DNA of 40,430 nt from Diplocarpon mali (GCA_024741835.1 JAENRP010000375.1:1-40430), one strand, 5' to 3'; numbered from the stretch's first letter, positions 30,701 to 40,430 are shown. Made by a program: numbers and translations. Notes: generated by a model from the letters alone, not told the origin.

Positions 30701-31479
30701 CTGGGATCTTCTATACCTTATTATCTAAATGAATCTAAGGGGTAATTTGCGCTAACTGAGCTCTAATAACTAGGCTTTAAGGTAGTAATATTCCGGACTT
30801 TGCCTTCTTTAATATAGGTAGATTAGCTAAAGGTATAGGTTTTTTTATATTCTTCTTCTAATTCTTATATATTAATAGCTTCCTAAACTCCTTAGCCCTT
30901 TTTAAAGAAGTCTATATAAATTCTAACAGATTTAGAAGAACTTGAATCCGCTTTATTAGGGCCTGGTAATTCATAGGTCCTAATCCTTCTTTCCTTACAA
31001 TCTCTTTAAGCTATTTGAGCTTTTTCTCTCCATCCTTTGCTTTTATTTTAAAGAAGGGTTATTGAACTGCCTTAGCTTCCTTATCTGCAAAAGCCTCTTC
31101 CTCGCTAAGGGTCTGAACCCTAATCCTCTTCCTAGCCCTAGCTCCTGCTACATTCGAATAGACGTTAGGCGACTTCTCGCTCTCTTCCTCTAGCTTAAGG
31201 CTATTTACCCTATAGATTAGTAATTCCAGCTCGGCCGGCCTCGCATCCTTAATATAGCTAGTAAGATCCGCCTATCTAATTGAAAGCTAAGCATATTCCT
31301 TTAATAAGATACTACTATCTTTGGTATTTAAGGTTAAAGCTCTACTCGACTTTTCTAATATCCTAGCCCTAGTACCTAATATAGTAGTATTAAATAGTAT
31401 ATAAGGGGGCTCTAGGGCATTATTTCCTATGATATATCTGAGTTCGTTTTAAAGCTCTGTATAATAAGTAGAGATATCT

Positions 31480-33330
31480 TAATTCAAATAGATAATAGCC
31501 TTTAGGTAAGATCTCTCCTAATAAGGAAGAGGGGCGTTAGGATATGCCCTTTTTATATATCCGCAAATGCCGCAATTAATATAGAGTACTCTATCTCTTG
31601 CTAAGTTATAAGTTACTATTCCATTAATAAAAGGGTTCCGAGAGTCCGTTGCTAGCTTTAACAGCGGAAATTATTATACTTCTTTCCCTTGGAAAGCTCT
31701 ATGACTTTTGCTAGAACTTGAACCGACTTAAGAGTAAGGGTACCTACTATTATAGGAATTGTGCTAATTATATAAGTGCTAGATATCTTATTGCCTTCTT
31801 AAGTTTTAAGGAACTCTATTGTTTAGTCTATTTAATAAAGCCTATATGCCTTAGGAAGTAAATAATAAGGACTAAGCTGCTAGTACCTATCCTATCTAAT
31901 GAGTTTAAGTAACTTAAGGCTAAGGGTCTTGAGATTTGCACTTATTATTTGACTAAGGCTATTGCTAAAGGGTATACTAATACTCATTCTAAGTAGCTAG
32001 AGCTATAATAGCTGGAACGCCAGTATAGTATTTAATATAACTCTTGAGCTTCTAATAGTACTTGCGTATCTCAATCTTAGCCTTAACCTTCTTTTGGATT
32101 CTGATGGATTTCTAAGAGTAGTATAGAACCTCGTAGGTCTTCTAAAGGTATAGAATAAGTAAGGCGTTATTATTAAGCGTATAAGACCAGAGCTTATCAT
32201 CTAGCACGCCTTTAATAAATGCTAAAGTAATTAAAGTTAAAATATACCGATCGGAGTCCTTTTATATATAATTTAGGTCCGACGCATAAGCCTTATCTAA
32301 GTCCTTAATACTAATGCGCTTTAGGAGTTCTGCAGTCCTTAAGTAGTATACTATAAGGGTTTCGTTCTCTCCTTACACTAGATTAGTTATATTAATTATA
32401 ATATCTATCTCTTTAATTAAGCAGTCGTCGTTAGGGTACTAGCACTTTAGCTATTTAATAACTTCTTTCTTCTATTCTTCTGATGCTATAGGCCTATTTG
32501 CTATAATAGCTTTCATCTAGGGGTAAGATCTAAACTTCTTAAAGGCCTCCTTATAAAGAAGAATTAAGATAGCCCTTAGATATATAAGAGCAAGTAGGAA
32601 GGGCTGCCCTTTAATCTTAAAGTTATAATTAAGGCGGTTTAGCTATAACTCCGCCGGCATTTTACTATCAAAGTCTTAATATCTTTCAAATCTCAGCAGC
32701 TTTAAAGATGCTATATCTATCTTCTAATCTTAAGTAGTATTTAAGGTAATTACTTTAAAGGTCTTTCGCTTAGCAGGCAAGAATTTAAGAGTCTCTTAAT
32801 TAGCGAACTAGGCGTAAAGGCTTTAAGTAAGGTACTCCCTTAGTTAAGAGGTCTTTAATCTGATTCCTAAGAACGTAAGGAGCTTATGGCTTCTTAGCTC
32901 TTAAGAAAACTCCTGGCCGAATTATATCGCTAATAGAGATAGGCTCTTCTCTAATATCGCCTTAGATTGTATCTAAGCTTCTATATCTTCCTTAACTCCT
33001 TAATTAAATGCTTAAGCCTTTATCGACCTTCCTCCTCTTTCTTATAAAGTCCCAGATGATTCCTTATCCTTAAAGGGGCCTACTAATATTTGTAATTCTT
33101 CTTTAAGATTCCTTTCCTATAAAGGTAAAGAAGGAGTACTGCTAGGTGCAGTTGCAGCAGTATTAAGGATCTGGTTTATTAGCTCTTAAAATAAGGTATC
33201 TACTTTTAAAGAATCGTTTAAATACTTATCTAAGTTCAAGGGCTTATATAATAGTGCTTTATAAGGTACTAAGCGTTCTTTAATAAATCTATCCTTAAGG
33301 CCGTCTAGCTTTGATAGATATAGAGCTATA
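31480..33330 (-). pseudogene. Element C gag with CCHC zinc knuckle
   Basis: The minus-strand frame contains KMPAELQLNRLNYNFKIKG (~32660), FKKFRSYPQMKAIIANRPIA, LIKEIDIIINITNLVQGENE and TLITLAFIKGVLDDKLW, a capsid-like helical region. It ends in YINCGICGYIKRAY (~31585), a zinc knuckle of the spacing C-x2-C-x4-H-x4-C in which three ligands now read Tyr through G-to-A or C-to-T change. The N-terminal part (~33250-32700) is glutamine-rich and has many stops. The start was not determined. Confidence 0.78.
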
Positions 33331-33835
33331 ATATCTATTATATACTATATAATATTACAAAGTATCAATAGTCCAGTAGAGGTTACTATATCGGACCCTT
33401 TATTCTAATGGCCAGATCTAATAACTCTAAGTGCTAGGAGGTGCCCTTCTTAAATTCGGGATGCAGGTATAAGTCCAAGTGCAAAGGGGATATAATATAG
33501 TATAGTATCTAAGTTATATTCCAAGTACAGTAGGTAGCCCTATGCCTAGTCAAGGTTAGCAAATAGGCAGATATATCTCTTAAGGCCCTTTAGGAGCTGA
33601 ATCCGATATTTACTTTTATAAAGTGCAGATCTATACAGCTAATAGTGATCTATTCCTAGTGAACGTTAGATAGGTGCCATTTGTATAATAGTAGCTATAG
33701 CCGCCGGGTAGAATCGACGCGTTATTAAGTTTCGATTTATATAAACGCGTTATATAGCCCTGCACTTAAACCTTAAGTTATTCTTATCAATTGAGGACGC
33801 GTTTGAATCGAAGATATTATATAGCGTTTTCTTAT

Positions 33836-33853
33836 CCCTACGTAGGGCGCTAG
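33836..33853 (-). promoter_or_regulatory. Element C primer binding site
   Basis: One base inside the 5' LTR end (CTTA, ancestrally CTCA) the minus strand reads TAGCGCCCTACGTAGGGA. Undoing one G-to-A change gives TGGCGCCC, the usual start of a binding site for a tRNA 3' end. Confidence 0.65.
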
Positions 33854-33985
33854 TAAGGAGCATATATCTATAGCTATATAATAGTGGTTGATTGATCTAG
33901 AAGAAGAGGAGAGAAGCTATAGAAGAAGCTCTTATAACCATAGGGTCCGTGCGCCAAAGGCGCCAGTTACGTAATCCCCATTACA
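33854..33985 (-). repeat. Element C 5' LTR (132 bp)
   Basis: The plus strand runs from TAAGGAGCATA to CCCATTACA; it aligns without gaps to 25959-26090. Confidence 0.88.
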
Positions 33986-34205
33986 ACCCCTTCGCAGACC
34001 TCGCCCAATTGACCTTCCCGACTACCCCCTTTTTCGGCTTACTCGGCAACCTTATCACCTACCCCCTTTTTCCTTTATATTGCTCTGCTATACTAACTAA
34101 AGAAGGCTGTAAAAGGCATACTTCCTTTTCCCTAGTTTATACCTTACTATAAAAAAACCCCGATAAACGCAATACTCTTCGCTAAGCTTTAATTGCATCG
34201 ACTCG
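33986..34205 (+). other. Element B internal leader
   Basis: About 220 bases from the target duplication of C to the ATG of the element B frame. It is C-rich and retains CpA and CpG, unlike the surrounding AT-rich sequence. No motif was recognised. Confidence 0.45.
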
Positions 34206-34655
34206 ATGGACTCGAAGCTTATTCAGTCAGCCTCGCGGCTCCAGTCCCTCGTCGATAATAAGCATTAATTCGCCCGCAATCTCGACCCTTTTATAAAGCA
34301 ATTAATACAGCAGATTATTTAGAAACACGCTCTTTCGAATAATACGCTATATGCGTACTCTCCTTCGAAAGAAGATTTTCAAGCCGAACTTGCCACCTTA
34401 GCTTCCTTAGTCTTCCGTCGACTTTCTGCCCTTAAGGCTGCTCTCCCTCTGCCTTCGAACCCCGAATCTGATACAATATAAGAGATACTTAGGGTAGTAC
34501 GCAATATAGAAGGCGTAACCTTAGAAATAGAAGAAAGGGTAGGCTAGCTAAATAACTATATCGAAGAGAGACTTTAAAGCTGGCATCTTACGTCTGCCAA
34601 AGGAATATACAGGTGCGGAGGGACGTATGCAGTTGCATATATACATATATATTAA
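34206..34655 (+). pseudogene. Element B small reading frame (149 aa), unknown
   Basis: It starts at ATG 34206 (MDSKLIQSASRLQSLVDNKH) and ends at a double TAA at 34653. Five internal stops are all TAA/TAG where CAA/CAG would fit. The predicted protein looks helical, with leucine-rich stretches (FQAELATLASLVFRRLSALK) and an acidic C-terminal half (IEGVTLEIEERVG). There is no zinc knuckle, protease or RT motif. It may be a small gag-like or captured host sequence. It is the only frame in element B and ends about 50 bases before the polypurine tract. Function unknown. Confidence 0.6.
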
Positions 34656-34692
34656 TAAGTACTCGAGGACGAGTAGAGCTCGCGCTTTCCTC

Positions 34693-34706
34693 GGAGGGGA
34701 GGGTAG
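34693..34706 (+). promoter_or_regulatory. Element B polypurine tract
   Basis: GGAGGGGAGGGTAG directly precedes the LTR at 34707, so element B is oriented on the plus strand, opposite to element C. Confidence 0.75.
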
Positions 34707-34865
34707 TATGACGGATCACTACGGGTTGCCTTGGATGCCTTAGGCCGCTGCCTGCCTCAGGCTATTAGGCCACCACCCCTTATATATACAGTTTGTGCAG
34801 AACCCTCCAGGTTCTGCACCTTGATATTCTAAGCACTTCAACCACTTATTGCTTGCAGTACTGCG
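34707..34865 (+). repeat. Element B right LTR, inner copy (lacks last 10 bp)
   Basis: Starts TATGACGGATC and matches the left LTR up to TACTGCG, then passes directly into TGTGACGG of a second LTR. The expected end TGTTGTCACA is missing. Confidence 0.88.
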
Positions 34866-35467
34866 TGTGACGGATCACTACGGGTTGCCTTGGATGCCTT
34901 AGGCCGCTGCCTGCCTCAGGCTATTAGGCCACTGTTAAATATAGAATCATAGCTATACTAGCTAAGTAGGAATAGCTAAGGTGGAGTAGCTATACTAGCT
35001 AAGTTGGATTAGAAATCATAGCTATACTAAATTTAGCTATGAACTCTATATCCTAGCTATNAGTCATAGTTCTATATTTAGCTATGACTCATAGTACTAA
35101 GTTTAGCTAAAACTATATTATAAATCAAAAGGATTACGTATTATATTACGTATACCTATATTGATTTATAATCTAGTATAAACTCTAATATACTAGAAGG
35201 TTCTGGAAGCTAAGGATATTTTGTATATATAGATTGCTTCGCTCCTATAGTTAAGAATCAAGCCTCCTAAGTCTCCAAGTTCTTCAACTACTACTATTAC
35301 TTACTACTCAATACTACCTTATACTCTCTTTACCATATCGGCCAGCCCTCATATTTCACAGCCACCACCCCCTGTATATACAGTTCGCGCAGAACCCTCC
35401 AGGTTCTGCACCTTGATATTCTAAGCACTTCAACCACTTATTGCTTGCAGTACTGCGTGTTGTCACA
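34866..35467 (+). repeat. Element B right LTR, outer copy, split by solo LTR
   Basis: 34866-34932 and 35361-35467 together form a full LTR of this family (one GCCAC counted once), ending TGTTGTCACA. It is interrupted by the 428-bp LTR at 34933-35360. Confidence 0.88.
34933..35360 (+). mobile_element. Solo LTR (428 bp) of another family
   Basis: It starts TGTTAAATATAG and ends ATATTTCACA, with a 5-bp duplication GCCAC (34928-34932 and 35361-35365). There is no internal domain, so it is a solo LTR. The 3' third is pyrimidine-rich (CTTCAACTACTACTATTACT), as is common in U5 regions. Part of a second copy lies at 1-110. Base 35061 is an N. Confidence 0.9.
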
Positions 35468-35472
35468 GCTTA

Positions 35473-35608
35473 ATCAATAGGATATTAACACGTATATAGC
35501 TATAGGGAAGAAAAGGGTAATTTTCCTTCCTTAACTCTTACCAATATATCGACCATCGACCTTTAGAAGCCTCCTTTACCTATTGCGCCGACTCACTTAA
35601 GCTTAATA
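35473..35608 (+). repeat. Copia-family 3' LTR of D, last 136 bp
   Basis: Completes the LTR begun at 25672. It ends AAGCTTAATA at 35608, followed at once by minus-strand copia fragment E. Confidence 0.9.
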
Positions 35609-36244
35609 GTCTGCTATATAGTACTGCTATACTTTTAAATATACTTTTCTAACCTTTTATATTTGCCTAGTTAGAATTGGTATATACCTTAAGCTTTACG
35701 CTTATATATTTCATTAGTCTATATCTTACCTTTTATATGATTATCAATCGAAGGTACCTTTAAAGTCGCTTAACTACATTCTTATATCGAATTATCAGAT
35801 CCTTTAAGTTTTAATTAAGTTGCTTAATAATAAAGGTAATATCTAGTCTTATATATACTATAATATATATAATTGCTTTAATATCCTATTAGTACTTCTT
35901 CAGATCTCCTCTTTGCTTATTTTCATTAATAGGCTTTAACTTATTATACTTTCCTTTAATTAGAGTACGCTTTAGCTTAAAGTTAAGAGCATAAGTAAAG
36001 AGTCCTATTTAATCTAAGATCTTTTTAATATACTACTCTTAATCTAACTAGAGTTCTTAAGTAGAGCGGTTCCTTATAATACAGATGCTAAGGATCTTAT
36101 AAATTCCCCTTAGATCCTTAGTATTAAAACGTTTCCGAATAGTTATAAAGAACTAATCTGATTAAATAGTTGTTTTTGCAACTATAGCAATATCGTCGAT
36201 ATATAGTAGCAACTTGATTCTACACTTAATATAAGTAAATAGAT
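35609..36244 (-). mobile_element. Ty1/copia fragment E (minus strand)
   Basis: A piece of copia RNase H and RT, colinear with ~19985-20630 of copy 2. It begins where D is inserted (expected duplication GTCTG) and ends in AAATAGAT, where copy 3 is inserted; in copy 2 that sequence continues AAGGGTTAGC. It is the oldest layer visible in this copia nest. Confidence 0.85.
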
Positions 36245-36439
36245 TATTGAGCTTAAGTGAGTCGGCGCAGTAGGTAAAGGAGGCTTCTAAAGGTCGATAG
36301 TCGATATATTAATAAGAGTTAAGGAAGGAAGGTTACCCCTTTCTTTCTTATAGCTATATATGTATCAATATCCTACTAACTAAGCAGTAGGGTTATATAA
36401 TAATATATTAGAGTGATAGCTATATCACCTATCTTAATA
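36245..36439 (-). repeat. Copia-family LTR, 3' LTR of copy 3 (195 bp)
   Basis: Plus-strand ends are TATTGAGCTTAAG and CCTATCTTAATA; same length and sequence family as 19680-19874. Confidence 0.92.
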
Positions 36440-36576
36440 CCCTTACTCAAACCTTACTCTAATTGACTTATAATTAGGAAAATAACAATTATCCTTTTGC
36501 GCTAATCCAACTCCTAAGTATCTTTTTAAATTAAAAACAATTAATTAATAGTAACCTTTATTAAAATCATTAATCC

Positions 36577-36601
36577 TACTTATAAGGCAGGACCAGGAGT
36601 C
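36577..36601. repeat. 25-bp palindrome P21 (copia 3' UTR, copy 3)
   Basis: Starts TACTTATAAGGC and ends CCAGGAGTC; same place as P17 and P20. Confidence 0.82.
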
Positions 36602-36640
36602 AAATTTCCAAAAGCGTTCCTTTATAAGATTATATAACTT

Positions 36641-36665
36641 GACTCGCGGTTTAAGCCTAGGAGTC
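36641..36665. repeat. 25-bp palindrome P22 (copia 3' UTR, copy 3)
   Basis: Starts GACTCGCGGTTT and ends CCTAGGAGTC; same place as P16 and P19. Confidence 0.88.
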
Positions 36666-36701
36666 GATTTAAAAACTTTCCTTTATAAGACTATATAACC
36701 T

Positions 36702-36726
36702 AACTTATAGGGTAGGCCTAAGAGTC
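36702..36726. repeat. 25-bp palindrome P23 (copia 3' UTR, copy 3)
   Basis: Starts AACTTATAGGGT and ends CCTAAGAGTC; same place as P15 and P18. Confidence 0.85.
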
Positions 36727-36745
36727 GTCCTTAAACTTACTAAGC

Positions 36746-39700
36746 TCCTACTATCTTTTGCAACCTTAGTATATCTTTAAATGCTTTAAACTTTGCAACT
36801 ATCTCTAATAGCTTTATAAATCTATCTACTACTATTCGATCGGTTAAGATATAAGTGATTAATAACTTATTCTTTATAATAAGGTTGTAAATAAAGTAGT
36901 AGGCAATATTAATATATTTCGATTGCTTATATAAGTATAGATTCTTTATAAGTACAATTGCCCTTATATTATCTACTTAAAGATTAATACAGTTCCTATC
37001 TTATCTAATATACTTAGCGAAACCTATATCTTTTAGAACTTAGGCGATTTATAATCTTTACTTACAATTTAATAATATTAATATATATTTAGCCTTAGTA
37101 CTTGCAGTAGCTACTGATTTCTACTTCCTACTTCCTTATAATATAGGTCTACTATATAGTACTACTACGCTTTTAGATATACTTTTCCAACCTTTCATAT
37201 TTGCCTAGTTAGAATTGGTATATACCTTAAGCTTTGCGCTTATATATTTCGTTAGTTTATATCTTACCTTTTATATAATTATTAATTAAAGGTATCTTTT
37301 AAATCGCTTGACTATATTCTTATATTAAATCGTTAGATCCTCTAAGTTCTAATTAAGTTGCTTAATAATAAAGGCGATATCTGGTCTTATATATACTATA
37401 GTATATATAATTGCTCTAATATCCTATTAGTACTTCTTCAAATCTCCTTTCTACTTATTTTTATTAATAGGCTCCAACTTATTATACTTTCCTTTGATTA
37501 GAGTACACTTTGGCTTAAAGTTAGAAGTATAAGCAAAGAGTCCTATTCAATCTAGGATCTTTTTAATATACTACTCTTAATCCAATTAGAGTTCTTAAGT
37601 AGAGCGGTTCCTTATGATACAGATGCTAAGGATCTTATAAATTCCCTTTAAATCCTTAGTATTAAAACGTTTCTAAATCGTTATAAAGAACCAATCCAAT
37701 TAAGTAGTTATCTTTATAGCTATAGCAATATTATTAATATATAATAGCAACTTGATTCTATACTTAATATAGGTAAATAGATAAGGGTTAGCTAGGCTTT
37801 AAACGAATCCTATTTCTATTAGAGTAGAGCTATATAAGAGGTTCCAATCATAGGCTGATTATTTAAGCTTATAGATACTATAGAGTATATAAAGAGAGTG
37901 GCTAGCATATATAGGAATACTATTAGATTAGGAGAGAAAAATCCGTTCCTTTATAATCGCTTTAATAAATGCATTTTTAATATTATACTATTTGCATTCA
38001 AAGTCCTTAATAGCTACTATTGCTATAAATATGCAAAAGGTGTTTATGCGAACTATTAGCGCGAACGTATCGAAGTAGTCTTTTCTATACTATTAGGAGA
38101 AGCCCTTAGCTATAAGCCTTGCCTTATAACGCTTTAGGGTTCTATTTATATATATCTTAATTATAAAGACCTACTTTATTAATACTAGGTTTATATCCTT
38201 TAGCGTCAGTTCCTCTATTTATATACCATTTATAGTAAGAGAGCTTATCTCCTCTTGGATTGCCTTACTTTATACTACTCTATTCTCTAGATTATTAATA
38301 GCTTTATTATACGTCTTTAGAAAAGAGATTTTCATTATCCTCTTAGCGGCTAGGAATGCATTATCTTTATCGAAGCTCTATTGAAGTTCGAGCTTATAGA
38401 TCTTATATGCTATTATAGCCTAGATGCGCTTAGACTCGCGTTTATCTAAGGTATCTTCTGATTCTAAGTCTCTATTCCTTTTTAAAGGCGTGAGTTCGGC
38501 TATAGGTTCTATAGGCTTATTATCTAAGGAACTGCTTTTTAATAGTAGAGGCTTATTATTACTTATACCTATTTTGGGAATATCCTTTACTATAGGTACT
38601 TTAATTAAAGGGATAATAATATCGAAGTTATTCTATACTTTAGGCAGTTCGCAAATAATAGGAATAGTCTATTCGGCCTTTAGGCGACTAGTAGGTTATT
38701 AATTAGCAGGTGCGCTTAATATACCTAAGCTTAAAGAAAGGGGTTATTAGTTCGACTTAATAGTATTACTATCGAGTGGTATACCTTACGAATCTTTAAG
38801 TATATAAAGCTTTAAGGATAGCTCCCCCCTATTTCGAGATTTATTGAACTCAACTATTAAAGATATAATTACTTGCTTTAGATCTAGCGCGTATACTATC
38901 TATTACTTTATTATTTATTTAATATACCTAATAAATATATACTCTTTACCTTAGTCTATTAGCTTCTTACTCTTTTTACCTATAAGCTAGGACTTTAGGC
39001 TAATATAAGAGTAGTAGACGCTTCTAAAGATGCAAATATAATCTAAGCTTAGTTTCTATTTAAAATATGCCTTATATAGTAATATTCGGGTGCTATTAAC
39101 TATTAGTCTATTACCTATTCTATTTCGCAGGTATATATCTGCCTTAATTGCAAGGTCCTAGAATTCCAATAGTAGGTCAGTATCTTATAATAGAGCGCAA
39201 TAGTTAGTCTTTACTTATTAAATGCTTTGCTTAATAATACTATTTTAATAAGAACCTTTATATATTATAATTAGTTTATAACAAACTCCTTATTTTACTT
39301 ATTTATTAAGCTTTGCCCTAATCTCTAATGTATTATTAGACTTAATAGCTATTAGCTTTAACTAGGTCTAGCGTTCCTTTATCACTTTTTAAGTTTTTAA
39401 CTTTTCTATAAGTTTAGATTTAGTCTTAGTATAAATAGTCTATATCTGCTAAGTGGAGTTATCTACTATTTAAGAAAACCAATTATTTCCTCTAATCAAA
39501 GTTATAAATAGTCTAGTAGTATTAATAGATATTAGCACTAGTATTGAATCTTTTTATAAATTAAGTTTAGTTTGCATCCGATTTTAAAGTTTTATTAGCT
39601 TGCAAATTCGGTATACTAGGCGATCCTTTAATACTTAGATCTTCTATTTTAAAGTTAAGACCTTATATAAGTCCTTTAATTTCTTTAGCCTTAGATATAT

Positions 39701-39825
39701 AAATCTTTTATAAATTAGCTAATACTTTAATAGGCTTTCGGCTTTTAATAACTTTAATAGCCTATTATTAGTTAATATTTTATTATTAGTAGCTAGAAAG
39801 GACTAGTAATAGCAGTTTAAGGTTT
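36746..39825 (-). pseudogene. Copia pol, copy 3: integrase, RT, RNase H
   Basis: Colinear with copies 1 and 2 and without large indels: GAG_pre-integrase and integrase ~39790-38750, RT ~38270-37640, RNase H ~37620-36750. Unlike copies 1 and 2 it is not interrupted here, so it gives the reference layout for this half of the element. RIP stops are frequent. Confidence 0.88.
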
Positions 39826-39835
39826 TGCTATTTTC

Positions 39836-40307
39836 TAATTATAAGCTTAGCTTAAGAGTCGTTTTTAATAAAACTATAAGATCTACTTACAATCTTAGCT
39901 TAAGAGTCGATTTCCTAGAAATAGCAAGATCCACTTGCAGTCCTGGCTTAGGATTCGTCTTTAACAAATTCGCGAATTTCACTTATAGTCCTAGCCTAAG
40001 AGTTATTTCTACAAATTTCACTTGCGATCTTAGCTTAAGAGTCATTATTAGCAAATTTGTAAAATCTACTTGCAGTCTTAGCTTAAGAGTCATTTCTATT
40101 AAATTCACTTATAATCCTAGCTTAAGAGTTATCTTTAAAGATACCTTACAATCTACTTATAATCTTAGCTTAAGAGTTATCTTTACGAATTTTACTTATA
40201 ATCTTAGCTTAAGAGTTTATTTATTCTCCTTATCCTTACTTAATTATATTAAAGTAAAGAGTATACTTTCTTTAAAGAAATCTACTTATAGGTCTGGCTT
40301 AAGAGTC
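39836..40307 (+). repeat. Array of ten 25-bp palindromes in copia copy 3
   Basis: Units start at 39836, 39884, 39932, 39980, 40019, 40067, 40106, 40154, 40193 and 40283, with spacers 23, 23, 23, 14, 23, 14, 23, 14 and 65: the same order as copy 1 read in the same sense. The plus (antisense) strand is open for 171 codons from 39825, a by-product of the open frames of the palindrome. Confidence 0.92.
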
Positions 40308-40430
40308 AATTTCTATAATATCACTTTTAAGATAATATAAAGTCTATCTTTGATTTTAGCTTTAAAGATCACTTTATAATTATTATTTATAAACTATATA
40401 AATTAATTATTAAAAACTCTTATATAATTT
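40308..40430 (-). pseudogene. Copia protease C-terminal part, copy 3 (cut by window end)
   Basis: It matches 23117-23240 of copy 2 nearly base for base, the region after the protease core containing the GLYYL-type element. The rest is outside the window. Confidence 0.7.

Larger units (their letters stand above)
25957..33985 (-). mobile_element. Element C: Ty3/gypsy retrotransposon (minus strand, 8.0 kb)
   Basis: It has ~132-bp LTRs at both ends and an ACCCC target duplication, and is nested in element B. Read on the minus strand the order is LTR, PBS (TAGCGCCCTACG, ancestrally TGGCGCCC), gag with a CCHC knuckle, protease, RT with an intact YIDD, RNase H, integrase, polypurine region, LTR. 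RIP damage is clear but milder than in the copia family or element A. No 25-bp palindromes were seen in it. Confidence 0.9.
25731..35467 (+). mobile_element. Element B: short LTR retroelement with nested insertions
   Basis: It is bounded by TGTGAC...GTCACA ends and a GCTTA duplication. Without its two nested insertions (element C and the solo LTR) it is about 1.3 kb: a 169-bp left LTR, about 770 bp of internal sequence and two adjoining LTR copies on the right. The internal part has a 149-codon reading frame and, next to the right LTR, a polypurine tract. That size and the lack of pol point to a non-autonomous, TRIM-like element. It keeps more CpA and fewer stops than its neighbours. Confidence 0.85.
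36245..40430 (-). mobile_element. Ty1/copia copy 3 (minus strand), runs off the window
   Basis: Read on the minus strand from the right: the start of the protease side (window end), palindrome array, integrase, RT, RNase H, 3' UTR with three palindromes, and the 3' LTR at 36439-36245. It is inserted in fragment E in the same orientation as E. Confidence 0.9.

Noticed and set aside
32003..32200. Minus-strand 65-codon frame taken as a separate gene
   Set aside because: It is out of phase with, or a fragment of, the element C gag region and has no features of its own.
33949..34152. Plus-strand 67-codon frame at the C/B junction
   Set aside because: It crosses the LTR end and target duplication of element C, so it was created by the insertion and is not a conserved gene.
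39825..40340. 171-codon open frame on the strand opposite to copia pol (also 270-596 and 22673-22960)
   Set aside because: The openness comes from the palindromes, which lack stops in all frames; the gene frame is the pol sense, which continues into protease and integrase on both sides.

Overview
The window looks like a heterochromatic, transposon-only block from a filamentous ascomycete (Pezizomycotina). I see no host gene, tRNA or rRNA. TpA is greatly over-represented and CpA is rare. Glutamine codons have become TAA or TAG throughout otherwise conserved retrotransposon reading frames, and catalytic residues show G:C-to-A:T changes. This is the pattern of repeat-induced point mutation (RIP). 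The species cannot be named from the sequence.

The layout is a set of LTR retrotransposons nested inside one another. One Ty1/copia family with a 195-bp LTR occurs as five pieces of alternating orientation: E (minus, 35609-36244), D (plus, 25242-25730 and 35473-35608), copy 2 (minus, 19875-25241), copy 1 (plus, 111-2769 and 18463-19874) and copy 3 (minus, 36245 to the window end). D sits in E, copy 2 in D, copy 1 in copy 2, and copy 3 in E. Copy 1 is split by element A (2770-18462), a 15.7-kb Ty3/gypsy element with 245-bp LTRs and a GGAT target duplication. The LTR of D is split by element B (25731-35467), a short LTR element with a 149-codon reading frame, a GCTTA target duplication and a doubled right LTR. 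B contains element C (25957-33985), a minus-strand Ty3/gypsy element. The outer LTR of B contains a 428-bp solo LTR (34933-35360, duplication GCCAC). Positions 1-110 are the end of another copy of that LTR family.

Two features stand out. Element A carries, behind gag-pro and pol, two very long extra reading frames (10594-13920 and 14456-17902; about 1,108 and 1,148 codons). They are paralogues of each other, and I cannot assign them to any family. Second, a 25-bp near-perfect GC-rich palindrome recurs in both A and the copia family. It occurs singly at 23 places, often in frame inside coding sequence. It also occurs as three arrays of 9-10 units whose spacers (14, 23 or 65 bp) always keep the copia reading frame. 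Rebuilt without RIP, the palindrome has no stop codon in any of its six frames, so it resembles an in-coding palindromic element of the Rickettsia RPE kind.

All coding sequences are pseudogenes now. The functional roles given are those of the ancestral elements.
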